Shown here piece by piece: positions 23,143-30,759 of a stretch of 31,446 nt of DNA. The stretch lies in assembly GCA_944332105.1 (NCBI GenBank), contig CALVJI010000002.1, positions 1-31,446 on the forward strand, given 5' to 3'. Both the position numbers and the translations under genes were made by a program. Within the stretch, counting starts at the first letter, position 1. Each line of letters opens with the position of its first letter. Under the pieces are notes generated by a model. The model saw nothing but the letters and a program-made list of their open reading frames with translations. It ran no database searches and had not been told where the DNA came from. This DNA comes from an uncultured Bacilli bacterium. Lineage in GTDB: Bacteria > Bacillota_I > Bacilli_A > RF39 > UBA660.

Positions 23143-25120
23143 TTATCCCACAACATAAGGGTCATTAGCCGTCCCAATTCCTTTTGTTATTGGAGTATCA
23201 GCCTTCAGATTGATAACCGCGCGCACGCCATACGTGCTGGTAACGTTAGCATAAATATCTACATATCCGATCGAGTACGCAAGCAACTCACGAGCAGACG
23301 TAATCGCGGCATTGAAATAACTAGGCGACATTGTCCAGTAATGACTTGATGAATAAGTGTATGATAATCTGTTTAAATACCCATCAGCTAAACCTCCTAA
23401 TATGAGTTCATCTACTGTGATTAAGCCTATTGGATAAGTTAATGCTTGATTGCCATCGGTATTACTCACTGTAAACAAATCGTTTTGCTGTGGACAAATC
23501 AAGCTTGGCTCATGATTGATATATCTTCCGTATCCTCCGAAATAGGTGCTTGCTGTTGTTGTAACTCCATCACTTCCACTATAAATACTTCGGTCATTAC
23601 AGAATCCTGAGTCTGCCATGTACTCACTATATCCTTTATCTACTATATTTGTCTTATACCAACTATCTAATTGAGTTTTTATAGCAGAATCATTTTCATT
23701 TGCATGAGTTTGTTCATAACTTGTATTCAATGTGCTTCCATACATATATCCTACATATCTAGGGGTAGTTCTTGTACTATTGAAAGTGTTTGTTCTAATT
23801 TGTAGTCCCGTTCCTGCAGCATTGGCACTGGTTCCTGCATAAAGTAAACGTACAGAGCCATCACCATTTTGTCTTATGATTCTCCAATAGTATCCGGCAA
23901 ATTGTACATAATTATTACTTACACTTCCACGATAGTAATAACTTTTACCATCTTGGTCTTCCATCATGTATAGACCACGATCGGATTTATCACTTTCTTG
24001 CTCACTTTGCGTATAAGCATATGCGGTCATGCGATAAGTTCGATTAGCAAATCTTGTTCCTCCCGCTCCCATTGAAGTTCCATCACCACTTGTTGCCGAG
24101 ATAATTTAAAAAATCGTCGTACAATTGGTATATTTTTGGTATGGTGTGATTCGATCACTTGAGTTCGTATTGAATCCAGCACCACAATAATAATAATTAG
24201 TTTCACCGCCATAATCTAATGTTGTCGGATCTACATAAGATAAGTCTCCTATCGCGTATCTTCCTGTCTCTGAATTAAATGTATAACTTGTTCCAATTCT
24301 TGGTAAAACATTTTGGGCTGTTAATCCTGCTGAATAAGATTCTCCATTGCCTACTAAATCTGGATGAGGCATTGTTGCACTTGTCGTTGTCGTTGTACTT
24401 GCATGACTCTCACTCCATATTATAATTGGAGCAGTTTGAGTAAAGTCTGGAGCTTGTTTAGCTTCGATTTGAGCTTTTGCACTAGCAACACTACTTGATT
24501 GATATTCGTTTACTAACATCGCTTCTGATAAAGTATCAAATCCTTGTTCTACTGGTGAGTAATTACTTACTGTTGCTCTTACTACAACTTTAGATAAGAA
24601 ATTTTTGTTCATAGAGTCTTCTGTTGCTGTAACACTCTCATCCATCCATAAACGTAAACTATAACTTACTTCATCAGTTGGTGATAAACTTCCTGTTTGT
24701 AAAATATATGCCTCTTTATATCCATCTACTGTTGTTGAAGTGTACTCATTAAGTGTTTTAATTGCACCTCGGTCTAAGACTGCTGCAATATAACTTGGAT
24801 TCATATCGGTTGTTGGATCTTCATTAGCTAAAACACCTAAGATTACATCATAACTTATGAAAGTATCACAAGTATTTGTTATTGTAAATTCATATGGAGT
24901 GGTTTTCATTCCTTCTTCATCAGTTATAGGAAAAGTATTCTCCATTCGTATTTCTGAAGTAACATCTTCTAAACTGATGGATAAACAAGTACTAGAAACT
25001 CTATTGTTACCTGTTTGATTTACAATGAATTGCCATAAAGCATAACTTACTCCGATTAAAAGTACAATTATGCTAGCAAATACCCCCACATAAGGCTTTT
25101 TTACTTATTTTCTTTTCCAT
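23143..25120 (-). pseudogene. large surface-protein gene with an N-terminal frameshift and an internal TAA
   Basis: ATG 25120 opens MEKKISKK and then hits a stop after seven further codons, because a run of six A (25096-25101) shifts the frame. With five A the frame would continue as KPYVGVFASIIVLLIGVSYALWQF, a signal/anchor helix, and on for over 300 residues. That frame stops at TAA 24108-24106 after TNCTTIF, then resumes in the same frame as IISATSGDGTSMGAGGTRF to the natural stop at 23143. The restored product would be about 650 residues: anchor, a threonine/serine-rich middle, and a C-terminal domain (YYYRGSVSNNYVQFAGYYWR). I recognise the C-terminal style from uncultured gut Bacilli proteins of unknown function. 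It runs against replication. Alternatives are a slippage-controlled gene or an assembly error in the run. Confidence 0.75.
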
Positions 25121-25159
25121 TTTTACACTTCTCTTTCTACAACTTAGTATGGTCAAAAC

Positions 25160-25197
25160 TATAACTAAGAATTCATATTTCTATTCTCTTAGTTATA
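25160..25197. repeat. 11-bp perfect inverted repeat upstream of the broken surface gene
   Basis: TATAACTAAGA (25160-25170) and TCTTAGTTATA (25187-25197) with a 16-base spacer, 40 bases upstream of the surface-gene ATG. No long T run follows on either strand, so an operator is at least as likely as a terminator. The rest of the 284-base gap between the surface gene and rpmE holds the rpmE promoter and leader. Confidence 0.5.
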
Positions 25198-25309
25198 AAA
25201 AATATAACTTAAATCGCATAATACCGCAACTTTAAATTAAAAAGAGTAAACAAAAATATATGTATTTTGCATTAAATGTTTACGAATTTTTAATTCACAA
25301 TATTCTAAA

Positions 25310-25342
25310 TTTACTTGCCAAGTAAATAAAATATGGTATAAT
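25310..25342 (+). promoter_or_regulatory. promoter of rpmE with a palindrome over the -35
   Basis: TTGCCA (25315-25320), 16-base spacer, TATAAT (25337-25342). A perfect inverted repeat TTTACTT-GCC-AAGTAAA (25310-25326) covers the -35, placed where a repressor would act. Confidence 0.7.
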
Positions 25343-25365
25343 ACTGAAGAAATGAAAAATTTTCT

Positions 25366-25384
25366 ATACCTAAAAATTAGGTAT
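25366..25384 (+). promoter_or_regulatory. hairpin in the rpmE leader
   Basis: Perfect 8-bp stem ATACCTAA-AAA-TTAGGTAT in the 5' untranslated region, 20 bases before the rpmE start and just ahead of AAAGGAG. It may be an autoregulatory L31 leader, since ribosomal protein leaders of this kind are known in Bacillota; that assignment is inferred. Confidence 0.5.
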
Positions 25385-25404
25385 GGCGAAAGGAGAAGAA
25401 AGTT

Positions 25405-25617
25405 ATGAAAGCAAACATTCATCCAGAAATGAAAGAAGTAACGGTTACATGTGCTTGTGGTGCATCTTTTAAAACTTTATCTACTAAAGATCATATCGAA
25501 GTAGAAGTTTGTTCTGAATGTCATCCATTCTATACAGGTAAACAAACAAAAGCAACAAGATATGGAAAAATTGACAAATTTAACCGTAAATATAACTTAA
25601 ATCAAGAAGAAAAATAA
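25405..25617 (+). CDS. rpmE: 50S ribosomal protein L31 (zinc-binding type)
   Basis: A 70-residue L31. The cysteine motifs TCACGASF and EVCSECHPFYTGKQ mark the C+ form, which binds zinc; the C-minus paralogue used in zinc shortage lacks them. RYGKIDKFNRKYN is the conserved C-terminal part. Strong AAAGGAG before the ATG. It has its own promoter and terminator. Confidence 0.96.
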   Translation: MKANIHPEMKEVTVTCACGASFKTLSTKDHIEVEVCSECHPFYTGKQTKATRYGKIDKFNRKYNLNQEEK

Positions 25618-25632
25618 AATCTTCTTTTTTTT
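25604..25632 (+). terminator. intrinsic terminator of rpmE
   Basis: AAGAAGA (25604-25610), nine-base loop containing the stop codon, TCTTCTT (25620-25626), T run to 25632. Confidence 0.75.
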
Positions 25633-25664
25633 ATCTTAAAATGACAAAATTTTAAAGAAAAATA

Positions 25665-25673
25665 TGATAAAAT
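25665..25673 (+). promoter_or_regulatory. extended -10 promoter of the rpiB operon
   Basis: TGATAAAAT, a -10 with TGn extension, just before AAGGAGG (25681-25687). No good -35 at 17 bases. Confidence 0.45.
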
Positions 25674-25693
25674 AAAAAATAAGGAGGATGTTT

Positions 25694-26146
25694 ATGCAAA
25701 TATTTATAGGAGCCGATCATCGTGGAGTAGAACTAGAAAACTCTATTTATGAACATTTAAAAAAAGAAGGATTTGACGTGTATAAATCAAAACTAATAAA
25801 TTCAAATGATGATGATTATCCAGATTTTGCTTTTGATGTTTGTAAGAATGTTTTAAAAGATAAAGAAAATCTTGGCATTTTAATTTGTGGAAATGGTATC
25901 GGAATTTCTATCGCTGCCAACAAAGTAAAAAATATTCGTTGTGCTAGAATTGTGAGTGAAGAAGATGCTCACCATGCAAAAAATCATAATGGTGCAAACG
26001 TCATTGCTTTTGGTGGAATTCCAAGCCAAGAAGCAATTAAAATAGTCGATACATTTATAGAAACTCCAGTAGCTACAGAAGAACGTCATTTAAGAAGAAT
26101 TCAAAAAATAATAGATTATGAAAATGGAGCATATAATGGACTATAA
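25694..26146 (+). CDS. rpiB: ribose-5-phosphate isomerase B
   Basis: A 150-residue RpiB/LacAB-family sugar-phosphate isomerase, interconverting ribose 5-phosphate and ribulose 5-phosphate. Marks are IGADHRGVELE at the start, the catalytic Cys65 in ICGNGIGISIAANK, and AHHAKNHNGANV. The glycine loop reads CGNGIG rather than the usual CG[TS]GIG. ATG 25694 is chosen because AAGGAGG abuts the alternative ATG 25688. The B. subtilis equivalent ywlF is in the same region. Its stop overlaps the start of the DUF1146 gene. Confidence 0.93.
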   Translation: MQIFIGADHRGVELENSIYEHLKKEGFDVYKSKLINSNDDDYPDFAFDVCKNVLKDKENLGILICGNGIGISIAANKVKNIRCARIVSEEDAHHAKNHNGANVIAFGGIPSQEAIKIVDTFIETPVATEERHLRRIQKIIDYENGAYNGL

Positions 26147-26315
26147 GATATATGTATACCTTTTCTTTACCATGCTATCAGCCTTTGCTTTATCAGGCAT
26201 AAATTATGAAAAATTTATTAAAAAAAATCGGATTTGGGAAACAAGAATTCTAGTGATGTTACTAAGCTTTGTCTTAGGTTATCTATCTGCTAGTTTTATC
26301 TTGGAGTTTTTATAA
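26136..26315 (+). CDS. DUF1146 family membrane protein (YwzB-like)
   Basis: A 59-residue protein with two membrane helices (about 6-21 and 37-56). The loop sequence GINYEKFIKKNR between them is typical of the DUF1146/YwzB family. In B. subtilis ywzB lies between the atp operon and murAA/spoIID, so position agrees. ATG 26136 has GGAG upstream; ATG 26118 in frame would start inside rpiB without a site. The start overlaps the rpiB end by 11 bases. Function unknown. Confidence 0.75.
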   Translation: MDYKIYVYLFFTMLSAFALSGINYEKFIKKNRIWETRILVMLLSFVLGYLSASFILEFL

Positions 26316-26324
26316 GGAGCCTTC

Positions 26325-27245
26325 ATGAAAAATAAAATATTATTAGCCGTAGTTGTAATACTGACGGCTACTTTAATTTTTGTATCTCTAACAGTCAAAG
26401 AAATAACAGGACCACTACCAATCCCAGAAGGAGAAACAGCCATTACAGTAAGACTATTAGATGAAAGTACAAATACCATAACTGAAAAAAATTTAGAAGA
26501 TTATATTATTGGTGTAGTCGCAGCCGAAATGCCCGCCAGTTTTGAAACAGAAGCTTTAAAAGCTCAAGCAATTGCCGCGCGCACCTTTGCAATGTATAAA
26601 AAAGAAACGCGAAATTTAGATTATGATTTAATTATTGGCACAAAAGATCAAGCGTATCAAGATAATCAAGCATTACTAAAAAAATGGGGGCTTAATTTTT
26701 TTCCAAATTATTTAAAAATTCGTGAAGCAGTAAACGATACAAGAGGACAAGTTCTAACTTACGAAGGAAACATTATCAATGCTTTTTACTTTTCAATGAG
26801 TAATGGATATACAGAAAATAGTGAACTAGTCTTTCAACAAGATCTTCCGTATCTTAATAGTGTCTCCTCTGAATGGGATAACGCTTCCATTACTAATTAT
26901 GAATTTACTAAAACAATGACTAAAGAAGAATTTTGTAATGCCCTGGCTATTTCATGTGAAACAATTGAAATCAAAGATATAGTGCGTAGTGATGCCAATC
27001 GCATTTTAAACATTACAATTAATGATCAAGTATTTGTTGGCACAGTCGTTCGTTCTAAACTTGGCTTACGTTCTACCGATTTTGATATTACTGTTAATGA
27101 TACTACAGTTTCTATTACAACAAGGGGCTATGGACATGGAGTCGGTATGAGTCAGTATGGTGCGAATGGCATGGCTAAAGAAGGCTATTCTTACGAAGAA
27201 ATATTAAAACATTATTATCAAAATACTGAAATTACAAAATTATAG
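26325..27245 (+). CDS. spoIID: stage II sporulation protein D
   Basis: A 306-residue SpoIID/LytB-family lytic transglycosylase. One N-terminal membrane helix (residues 5-24). VVAAEMPASFETEALKAQAI contains the glutamate (E68) expected to be catalytic, and YGHGVGMSQYGANGMA is the conserved C-terminal motif. With SpoIIM and SpoIIP it cuts septal peptidoglycan during engulfment. It begins nine bases after the YwzB-like gene and precedes the spoIIQ-like gene, as in B. subtilis. Confidence 0.93.
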   Translation: MKNKILLAVVVILTATLIFVSLTVKEITGPLPIPEGETAITVRLLDESTNTITEKNLEDYIIGVVAAEMPASFETEALKAQAIAARTFAMYKKETRNLDYDLIIGTKDQAYQDNQALLKKWGLNFFPNYLKIREAVNDTRGQVLTYEGNIINAFYFSMSNGYTENSELVFQQDLPYLNSVSSEWDNASITNYEFTKTMTKEEFCNALAISCETIEIKDIVRSDANRILNITINDQVFVGTVVRSKLGLRSTDFDITVNDTTVSITTRGYGHGVGMSQYGANGMAKEGYSYEEILKHYYQNTEITKL

Positions 27246-27292
27246 GTATAAAAATTTTTGTTTCTCTCAAAATAAAATCGAGGAGGAACAAT

Positions 27293-27949
27293 ATGAAAAG
27301 AAAAAAATTAAGAAAGTACGTTTTACCAACAGTGTATGTGATGGTTTTGGGTATGATGGTAACAGGAATTGTTTTCCTAAGTAGAAATTTACTTGATCAA
27401 GCAGTGGCAAATGACGAAAACTATAATTATAGTTCTAGCGTGTTTGAAGAAACAGATGAGGATAGCGAGTTAGTAAATGACGAGGTTCCAGAGCCTACAG
27501 TTACAATTGCTAGACCTTATACATCTGAGAATGTAACAGTAGCCAAAGAATTCTATAACACAGAGGAAAGTACTGAAAATCAAGAAAAAGCCTTAATCTT
27601 CTATGAAAACACTTATATGCCAAATACCGGAATTCTATATGAAGGCGATGAAGCTTTTGATGTAGTTTCCATATTAGATGGTACTGTAAAAGAAGTTAAA
27701 GAAGATGAGATATTAGGAAAAGTAGTAACGATTGAACATGATAAAAACATCACTTCAGTATATTATACTTTAGGTGAAGTAAAAGTAGAACAAGGGGCAA
27801 CAGTAACCCAAAATCAAGTAATAGCTACTTCAGGAACAAGTAAATTGCTAACAACAAAACCACAAACTCTTTTATTTGAAACGTATGTCAATGGTGTTTT
27901 AACAAATCCAAACTCTTTATTTGATAAAAACATTGCTGAATTAGAATAA
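27293..27949 (+). CDS. spoIIQ: SpoIIQ-like protein with degenerate M23 domain
   Basis: A 218-residue protein with an N-terminal membrane helix (about 11-33), an acidic linker, and a C-terminal LytM/M23 fold (about 105-215; GTVKEVKEDEILGKVVTIEH, GATVTQNQVIATSG). The zinc ligands of active M23 peptidases are missing: HxxxD is replaced by YEGDEAFDVV and HxH by ETYVNG. Bacillus SpoIIQ is likewise inactive and is the forespore half of the SpoIIQ-SpoIIIAH channel. Position after spoIID supports the call. AGGAGG precedes the start, and a terminator follows directly. spoIIIAH is not in the window. Confidence 0.75.
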   Translation: MKRKKLRKYVLPTVYVMVLGMMVTGIVFLSRNLLDQAVANDENYNYSSSVFEETDEDSELVNDEVPEPTVTIARPYTSENVTVAKEFYNTEESTENQEKALIFYENTYMPNTGILYEGDEAFDVVSILDGTVKEVKEDEILGKVVTIEHDKNITSVYYTLGEVKVEQGATVTQNQVIATSGTSKLLTTKPQTLLFETYVNGVLTNPNSLFDKNIAELE

Positions 27950-27968
27950 TCCCAAATGGGATTTTTTT
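27949..27968 (+). terminator. intrinsic terminator of spoIIQ
   Basis: ATCCCA (27949-27954), two-base loop or four with fraying, TGGGAT (27957-27962), seven T. It begins at the last base of the stop codon. Confidence 0.8.
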
Positions 27969-27975
27969 AACAAAA

Positions 27976-28548
27976 ATGATAATTTTATATTTATATGAAA
28001 ACACCATCCAAGTTAAAGAAAAAGACATAATAAAAGAATTTGCACTTTCGCCAGAAGCTATGATGTATGGCAAAGTGAGAAATAGTAATTTATTTGAACA
28101 ACAACTACATAAGATTGTCGTACAAGAAAAGTGGATAACTTTTTTTAAAACTAAAAAGGTTCTATTGATAGTTCCAGCCAACTATGAAGCAATAGATAAA
28201 GAAATAATTACGGTAATATTAAACAATTTAGGAATAACAAATATTAAATATCAAGAAGAAACTACATTATATGATATAAAACCTAATCAATTATTTTTAA
28301 ATGTGAACGAATCTTATCTTTTATGTACAAGAATCACTCATAAAAAGAAAAAAACTCAATTTTATCCTTATTATGTTTTAGGAAACTTATCCACAACAAT
28401 TGAATGGATAATTAAGTGTAATAAAAAGAAAAAAATATATTTATTTGGCAGTTATGAAAATATCTCAAAACTTGCTAAAAATTATAATTTTCAAACAATT
28501 TTTTATTATAATAATTATAAAAATTTCATAATTTCTAAAATACCTTAA
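27976..28548 (+). CDS. degenerate actin-fold (MreB/Mbl-like) protein
   Basis: A 190-residue protein. I see a weak but ordered match to MreB/Mbl. LYLYENTIQVKEKDI and the following SPEAMMYGKV align with the start of MreB up to EEARRMVGRT. VLLIVPANYEAIDKEIITVI and GITNIKYQEE align with LICCPTNITSVEQKAI and KHVYLEEE. LFLNVNESYLL sits where DIGGGTT binds phosphate, and IYLFGSYENISKLAKNYN where the adenosine motif GGGALL lies. All nucleotide-binding glycines and aspartates are gone, and it is about 140 residues short. In B. subtilis mbl lies just past spoIIQ, which supports descent. It would be a pseudo-ATPase of unknown role; this is inference from reading only. Confidence 0.5.
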   Translation: MIILYLYENTIQVKEKDIIKEFALSPEAMMYGKVRNSNLFEQQLHKIVVQEKWITFFKTKKVLLIVPANYEAIDKEIITVILNNLGITNIKYQEETTLYDIKPNQLFLNVNESYLLCTRITHKKKKTQFYPYYVLGNLSTTIEWIIKCNKKKKIYLFGSYENISKLAKNYNFQTIFYYNNYKNFIISKIP

Positions 28549-28566
28549 ATTAGGTATTTATTTTTT
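28538..28566 (+). terminator. intrinsic terminator of the actin-like gene
   Basis: AAATACCT (28538-28545), six-base loop, AGGTATTT (28552-28559), then T run 28561-28566. Stop codon in the stem-loop. Confidence 0.8.
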
Positions 28567-28577
28567 GGGTAGATATA

Positions 28578-28586
28578 TGATATAAT
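28578..28586 (+). promoter_or_regulatory. extended -10 promoter of the agrA-agrC operon
   Basis: TGATATAAT with no good -35. The following TACAGTAAAC (28591-28600) resembles half of the LytTR-regulator site TACAGTTAAG, but lies downstream of the -10, so autoregulation is only a possibility. Confidence 0.5.
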
Positions 28587-28627
28587 TGCTTACAGTAAAC
28601 AATGACGTCAAAAGGGAGAGTGGTTAT

Positions 28628-29335
28628 ATGATACGTTTTGTAATAGTAGAAGACGATATCCAAATTCAAGAAAAAATTAAAAAGATGCTAGTAAAAATTA
28701 GCATTAGTACAAATCAAGATTATGAGATTAAATACTTTGAAAAGTATTCTAAAAGTTTACAAAAAGAAATTGATGATCAAACATTTAGAAAAGTCTATAT
28801 TATGGATATAGAATTAGAGAAGAGTATAAGTGGTATAGAGATTGCTCAAAAGATCAGAGAAAATGATTGGGATAGTGAAATTATCTTTGTAACAAGTCAT
28901 GATAAGATGTTTGAGACAGTTCATCGAAACATTTTAGAAGTTTTTGATTTTATCGAAAAGTTCCATGAAATGGATAGAAGATTAGAAGAAGATATTTTAA
29001 AAATTATCAATAAACGTTTTGATAAGAAAATTTTGAAAATTAAAGGTGCAAATGTCGATCTAGAAATATACATGAAAAATATTTTATATATTGAAAAAGA
29101 TGATAGAAAATCAATTATTCATGCCTGTGGAGGTAATACGTTTAAAACGAATTTAACATTAGAAAAATTGTTAGAGATGCTTGATGAAAGATTTGTTCAA
29201 ACACATAAAAGTTGTATTGCTAATAGAGAAAGAATGGTTGAAAGAAACTATGCTAAGAATTATTTTGTTTTAGATACAGGCGAGAAAGTAGAGCTTTTAT
29301 CTAAGAAGTACAGAAAAGAGATAGAAAAAGAATGA
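28628..29335 (+). CDS. LytTR-type response regulator (AgrA-like)
   Basis: A 235-residue regulator. A receiver domain (1-120) has the acidic pair in FVIVEDD, the phospho-acceptor Asp60 in YIMDIELEKSISGIEIA, the Thr of FVTSHD, and the lysine of FDFIEKF. A LytTR DNA-binding domain (135-235) has ILYIEKDDRKSIIHA, and FVQTHKSCIANRERM. This is the AgrA/VirR layout. ATG 28628 has GGGAG upstream. Its stop overlaps the kinase start (ATGA), so both are co-translated. It probably drives the agrBD promoter, which lies outside the window. Confidence 0.88.
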   Translation: MIRFVIVEDDIQIQEKIKKMLVKISISTNQDYEIKYFEKYSKSLQKEIDDQTFRKVYIMDIELEKSISGIEIAQKIRENDWDSEIIFVTSHDKMFETVHRNILEVFDFIEKFHEMDRRLEEDILKIINKRFDKKILKIKGANVDLEIYMKNILYIEKDDRKSIIHACGGNTFKTNLTLEKLLEMLDERFVQTHKSCIANRERMVERNYAKNYFVLDTGEKVELLSKKYRKEIEKE

Positions 29336-30576
29336 CAGTATTAATTTATATTCTATTATCTATAATATTTCAAATTTCAATGATTTATGCTGTGAAATCA
29401 CTATCAAATAGTAAAATAGAAAATAAAATTATATTAATAATTGGTATTGTAATCTTTGCGATATTATATAAATTAATAGTTTTAGAATTGCCTACTGAAT
29501 TAGGTACCATGATATCAATATTTTATACAATAATTATCATAAAATTATGCACAAAGTTAAGCATGAAAAATCTTTTGTTTTATATGATTGTTGTTTGGAT
29601 AATAGCAATAATAGTAGATATTTTGGTAATGTTTTTGTCAAATTTTTTCACAACCAATGAGGAAAACAAAGAAATATTTAAATTTTTAGGAACATTGATG
29701 ATTGTAGGAGCTTTTTTAGCTTGTGGAAATAAAATTGTTATAAAGAAAATAAATTATTTGAAAAATTTGATAACTAAGTTACATTTGTCTTATTTTAGTT
29801 TCTTTATTATGCTACTTATATATTTTACTTTGGGATCAATATGTATTAATAATATGAACGATAAAGGATACATAGTTTTAGTAATCTTTATAGCCTTTTC
29901 AGTACTTTTATTTGTAATAAATTTTATTATACAACAGTTTCAGATTATTTCTCTTAAAGAAAGTATAAAACTGTTAAACAAAAATAATGAATTCTATTTG
30001 AATTTAATAGATGAATATAGAATTTTAAAACATAATTTGATTAGCAATTTAAGTGGTATTAAATCGGTAACCAATAAGAAAACCAGAGCATTAATAGATG
30101 ATTTAATAACAGAGTATAATTCTATTTTAAAATTACCTAAAAATTTTAAAGAAATTCCCACTGGAATAAGCGGAATAGTCTATGAAAAAATTTATTCAGC
30201 CAATAACTCACAATTACAATTAAAAGTGGATAACAAATTAAAGAATAATATCATAGAGATTTTAAGCGCTAGAAAGTTTAATGCGCTTTGCGAAGCACTA
30301 GGGATAACTTTGGACAATGCAATTGAAGCAGCTGAACAAAGTAATGAAAAGATTTTATATTTAGAGTTTACAGAAGATGAAAATAAGCTAATATTAAAAA
30401 TTGTAAATACTTTTTCAGGTGTGGTTGATATAGATGAATTAGGTAAGAAAAATTATACATCTAAAAAGAAAGGCCATGGATTAGGATTGTTTTCAATACT
30501 GAATAAAAAAGACATAAAATTAACTACAATAATTAAAAATAACAAGTTTATAAGTGTTGTGACTGTAAATAAATAA
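29332..30576 (+). CDS. AgrC-like sensor histidine kinase
   Basis: A 414-residue kinase. The N-terminal half (1-205) has about six membrane helices, as in AgrC receptors for cyclic peptides. The cytosolic part is of the GHKL/HPK10 type: His234 in RILKHNLISNL is the likely phospho-site (most relatives have RHD, here KHN), the N box is GITLDNAIEAA (N329) and the G box GHGLGLFS (381-388). It would sense the AgrD-derived peptide and phosphorylate the partner regulator. It is the last gene of the plus-strand agr operon and ends in a terminator. Confidence 0.87.
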   Translation: MTVLIYILLSIIFQISMIYAVKSLSNSKIENKIILIIGIVIFAILYKLIVLELPTELGTMISIFYTIIIIKLCTKLSMKNLLFYMIVVWIIAIIVDILVMFLSNFFTTNEENKEIFKFLGTLMIVGAFLACGNKIVIKKINYLKNLITKLHLSYFSFFIMLLIYFTLGSICINNMNDKGYIVLVIFIAFSVLLFVINFIIQQFQIISLKESIKLLNKNNEFYLNLIDEYRILKHNLISNLSGIKSVTNKKTRALIDDLITEYNSILKLPKNFKEIPTGISGIVYEKIYSANNSQLQLKVDNKLKNNIIEILSARKFNALCEALGITLDNAIEAAEQSNEKILYLEFTEDENKLILKIVNTFSGVVDIDELGKKNYTSKKKGHGLGLFSILNKKDIKLTTIIKNNKFISVVTVNK

Positions 30577-30600
30577 AATTTTAAACTTTTTTTAGTCTTG

Positions 30601-30630
30601 GAATAGAAAATTTAAAGTTCTATTCTTTTT
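30601..30630 (+). terminator. terminator of the agrA-agrC operon
   Basis: GAATAGAA (30601-30608) and TTCTATTC (30618-30625) with nine-base loop, T to 30630. Same stem sequence as the facing terminator at 30710-30734. The DNA between the two (30631-30699) shows no gene. Confidence 0.8.
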
Positions 30631-30699
30631 AAAAGCAAAAAATAACAGGATATATGCAATAATAAAGCAAAGTCCATTTTGCAACAAAATAATAAGAAA

Positions 30700-30734
30700 G
30701 ATAAAAAAAGAATAGAATGTTGAATCTTCTATTC
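30700..30734 (-). terminator. terminator of the agrB-agrD operon
   Basis: GAATAGAA (30710-30717) and TTCTATTC (30727-30734) with nine-base loop, followed on minus by seven T (30709-30703). It lies 26 bases after the agrD stop. Confidence 0.82.
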
Positions 30735-30759
30735 TCGAATAATGATTTGAATAATGTTT

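Noticed and set aside
24027..24212. A 61-codon minus-strand frame spanning the TAA of the surface gene, which at first looked like a bridging frameshift
   Set aside because: The two large frames on both sides are in the same frame with each other, so a nonsense codon and not a frameshift explains the break.
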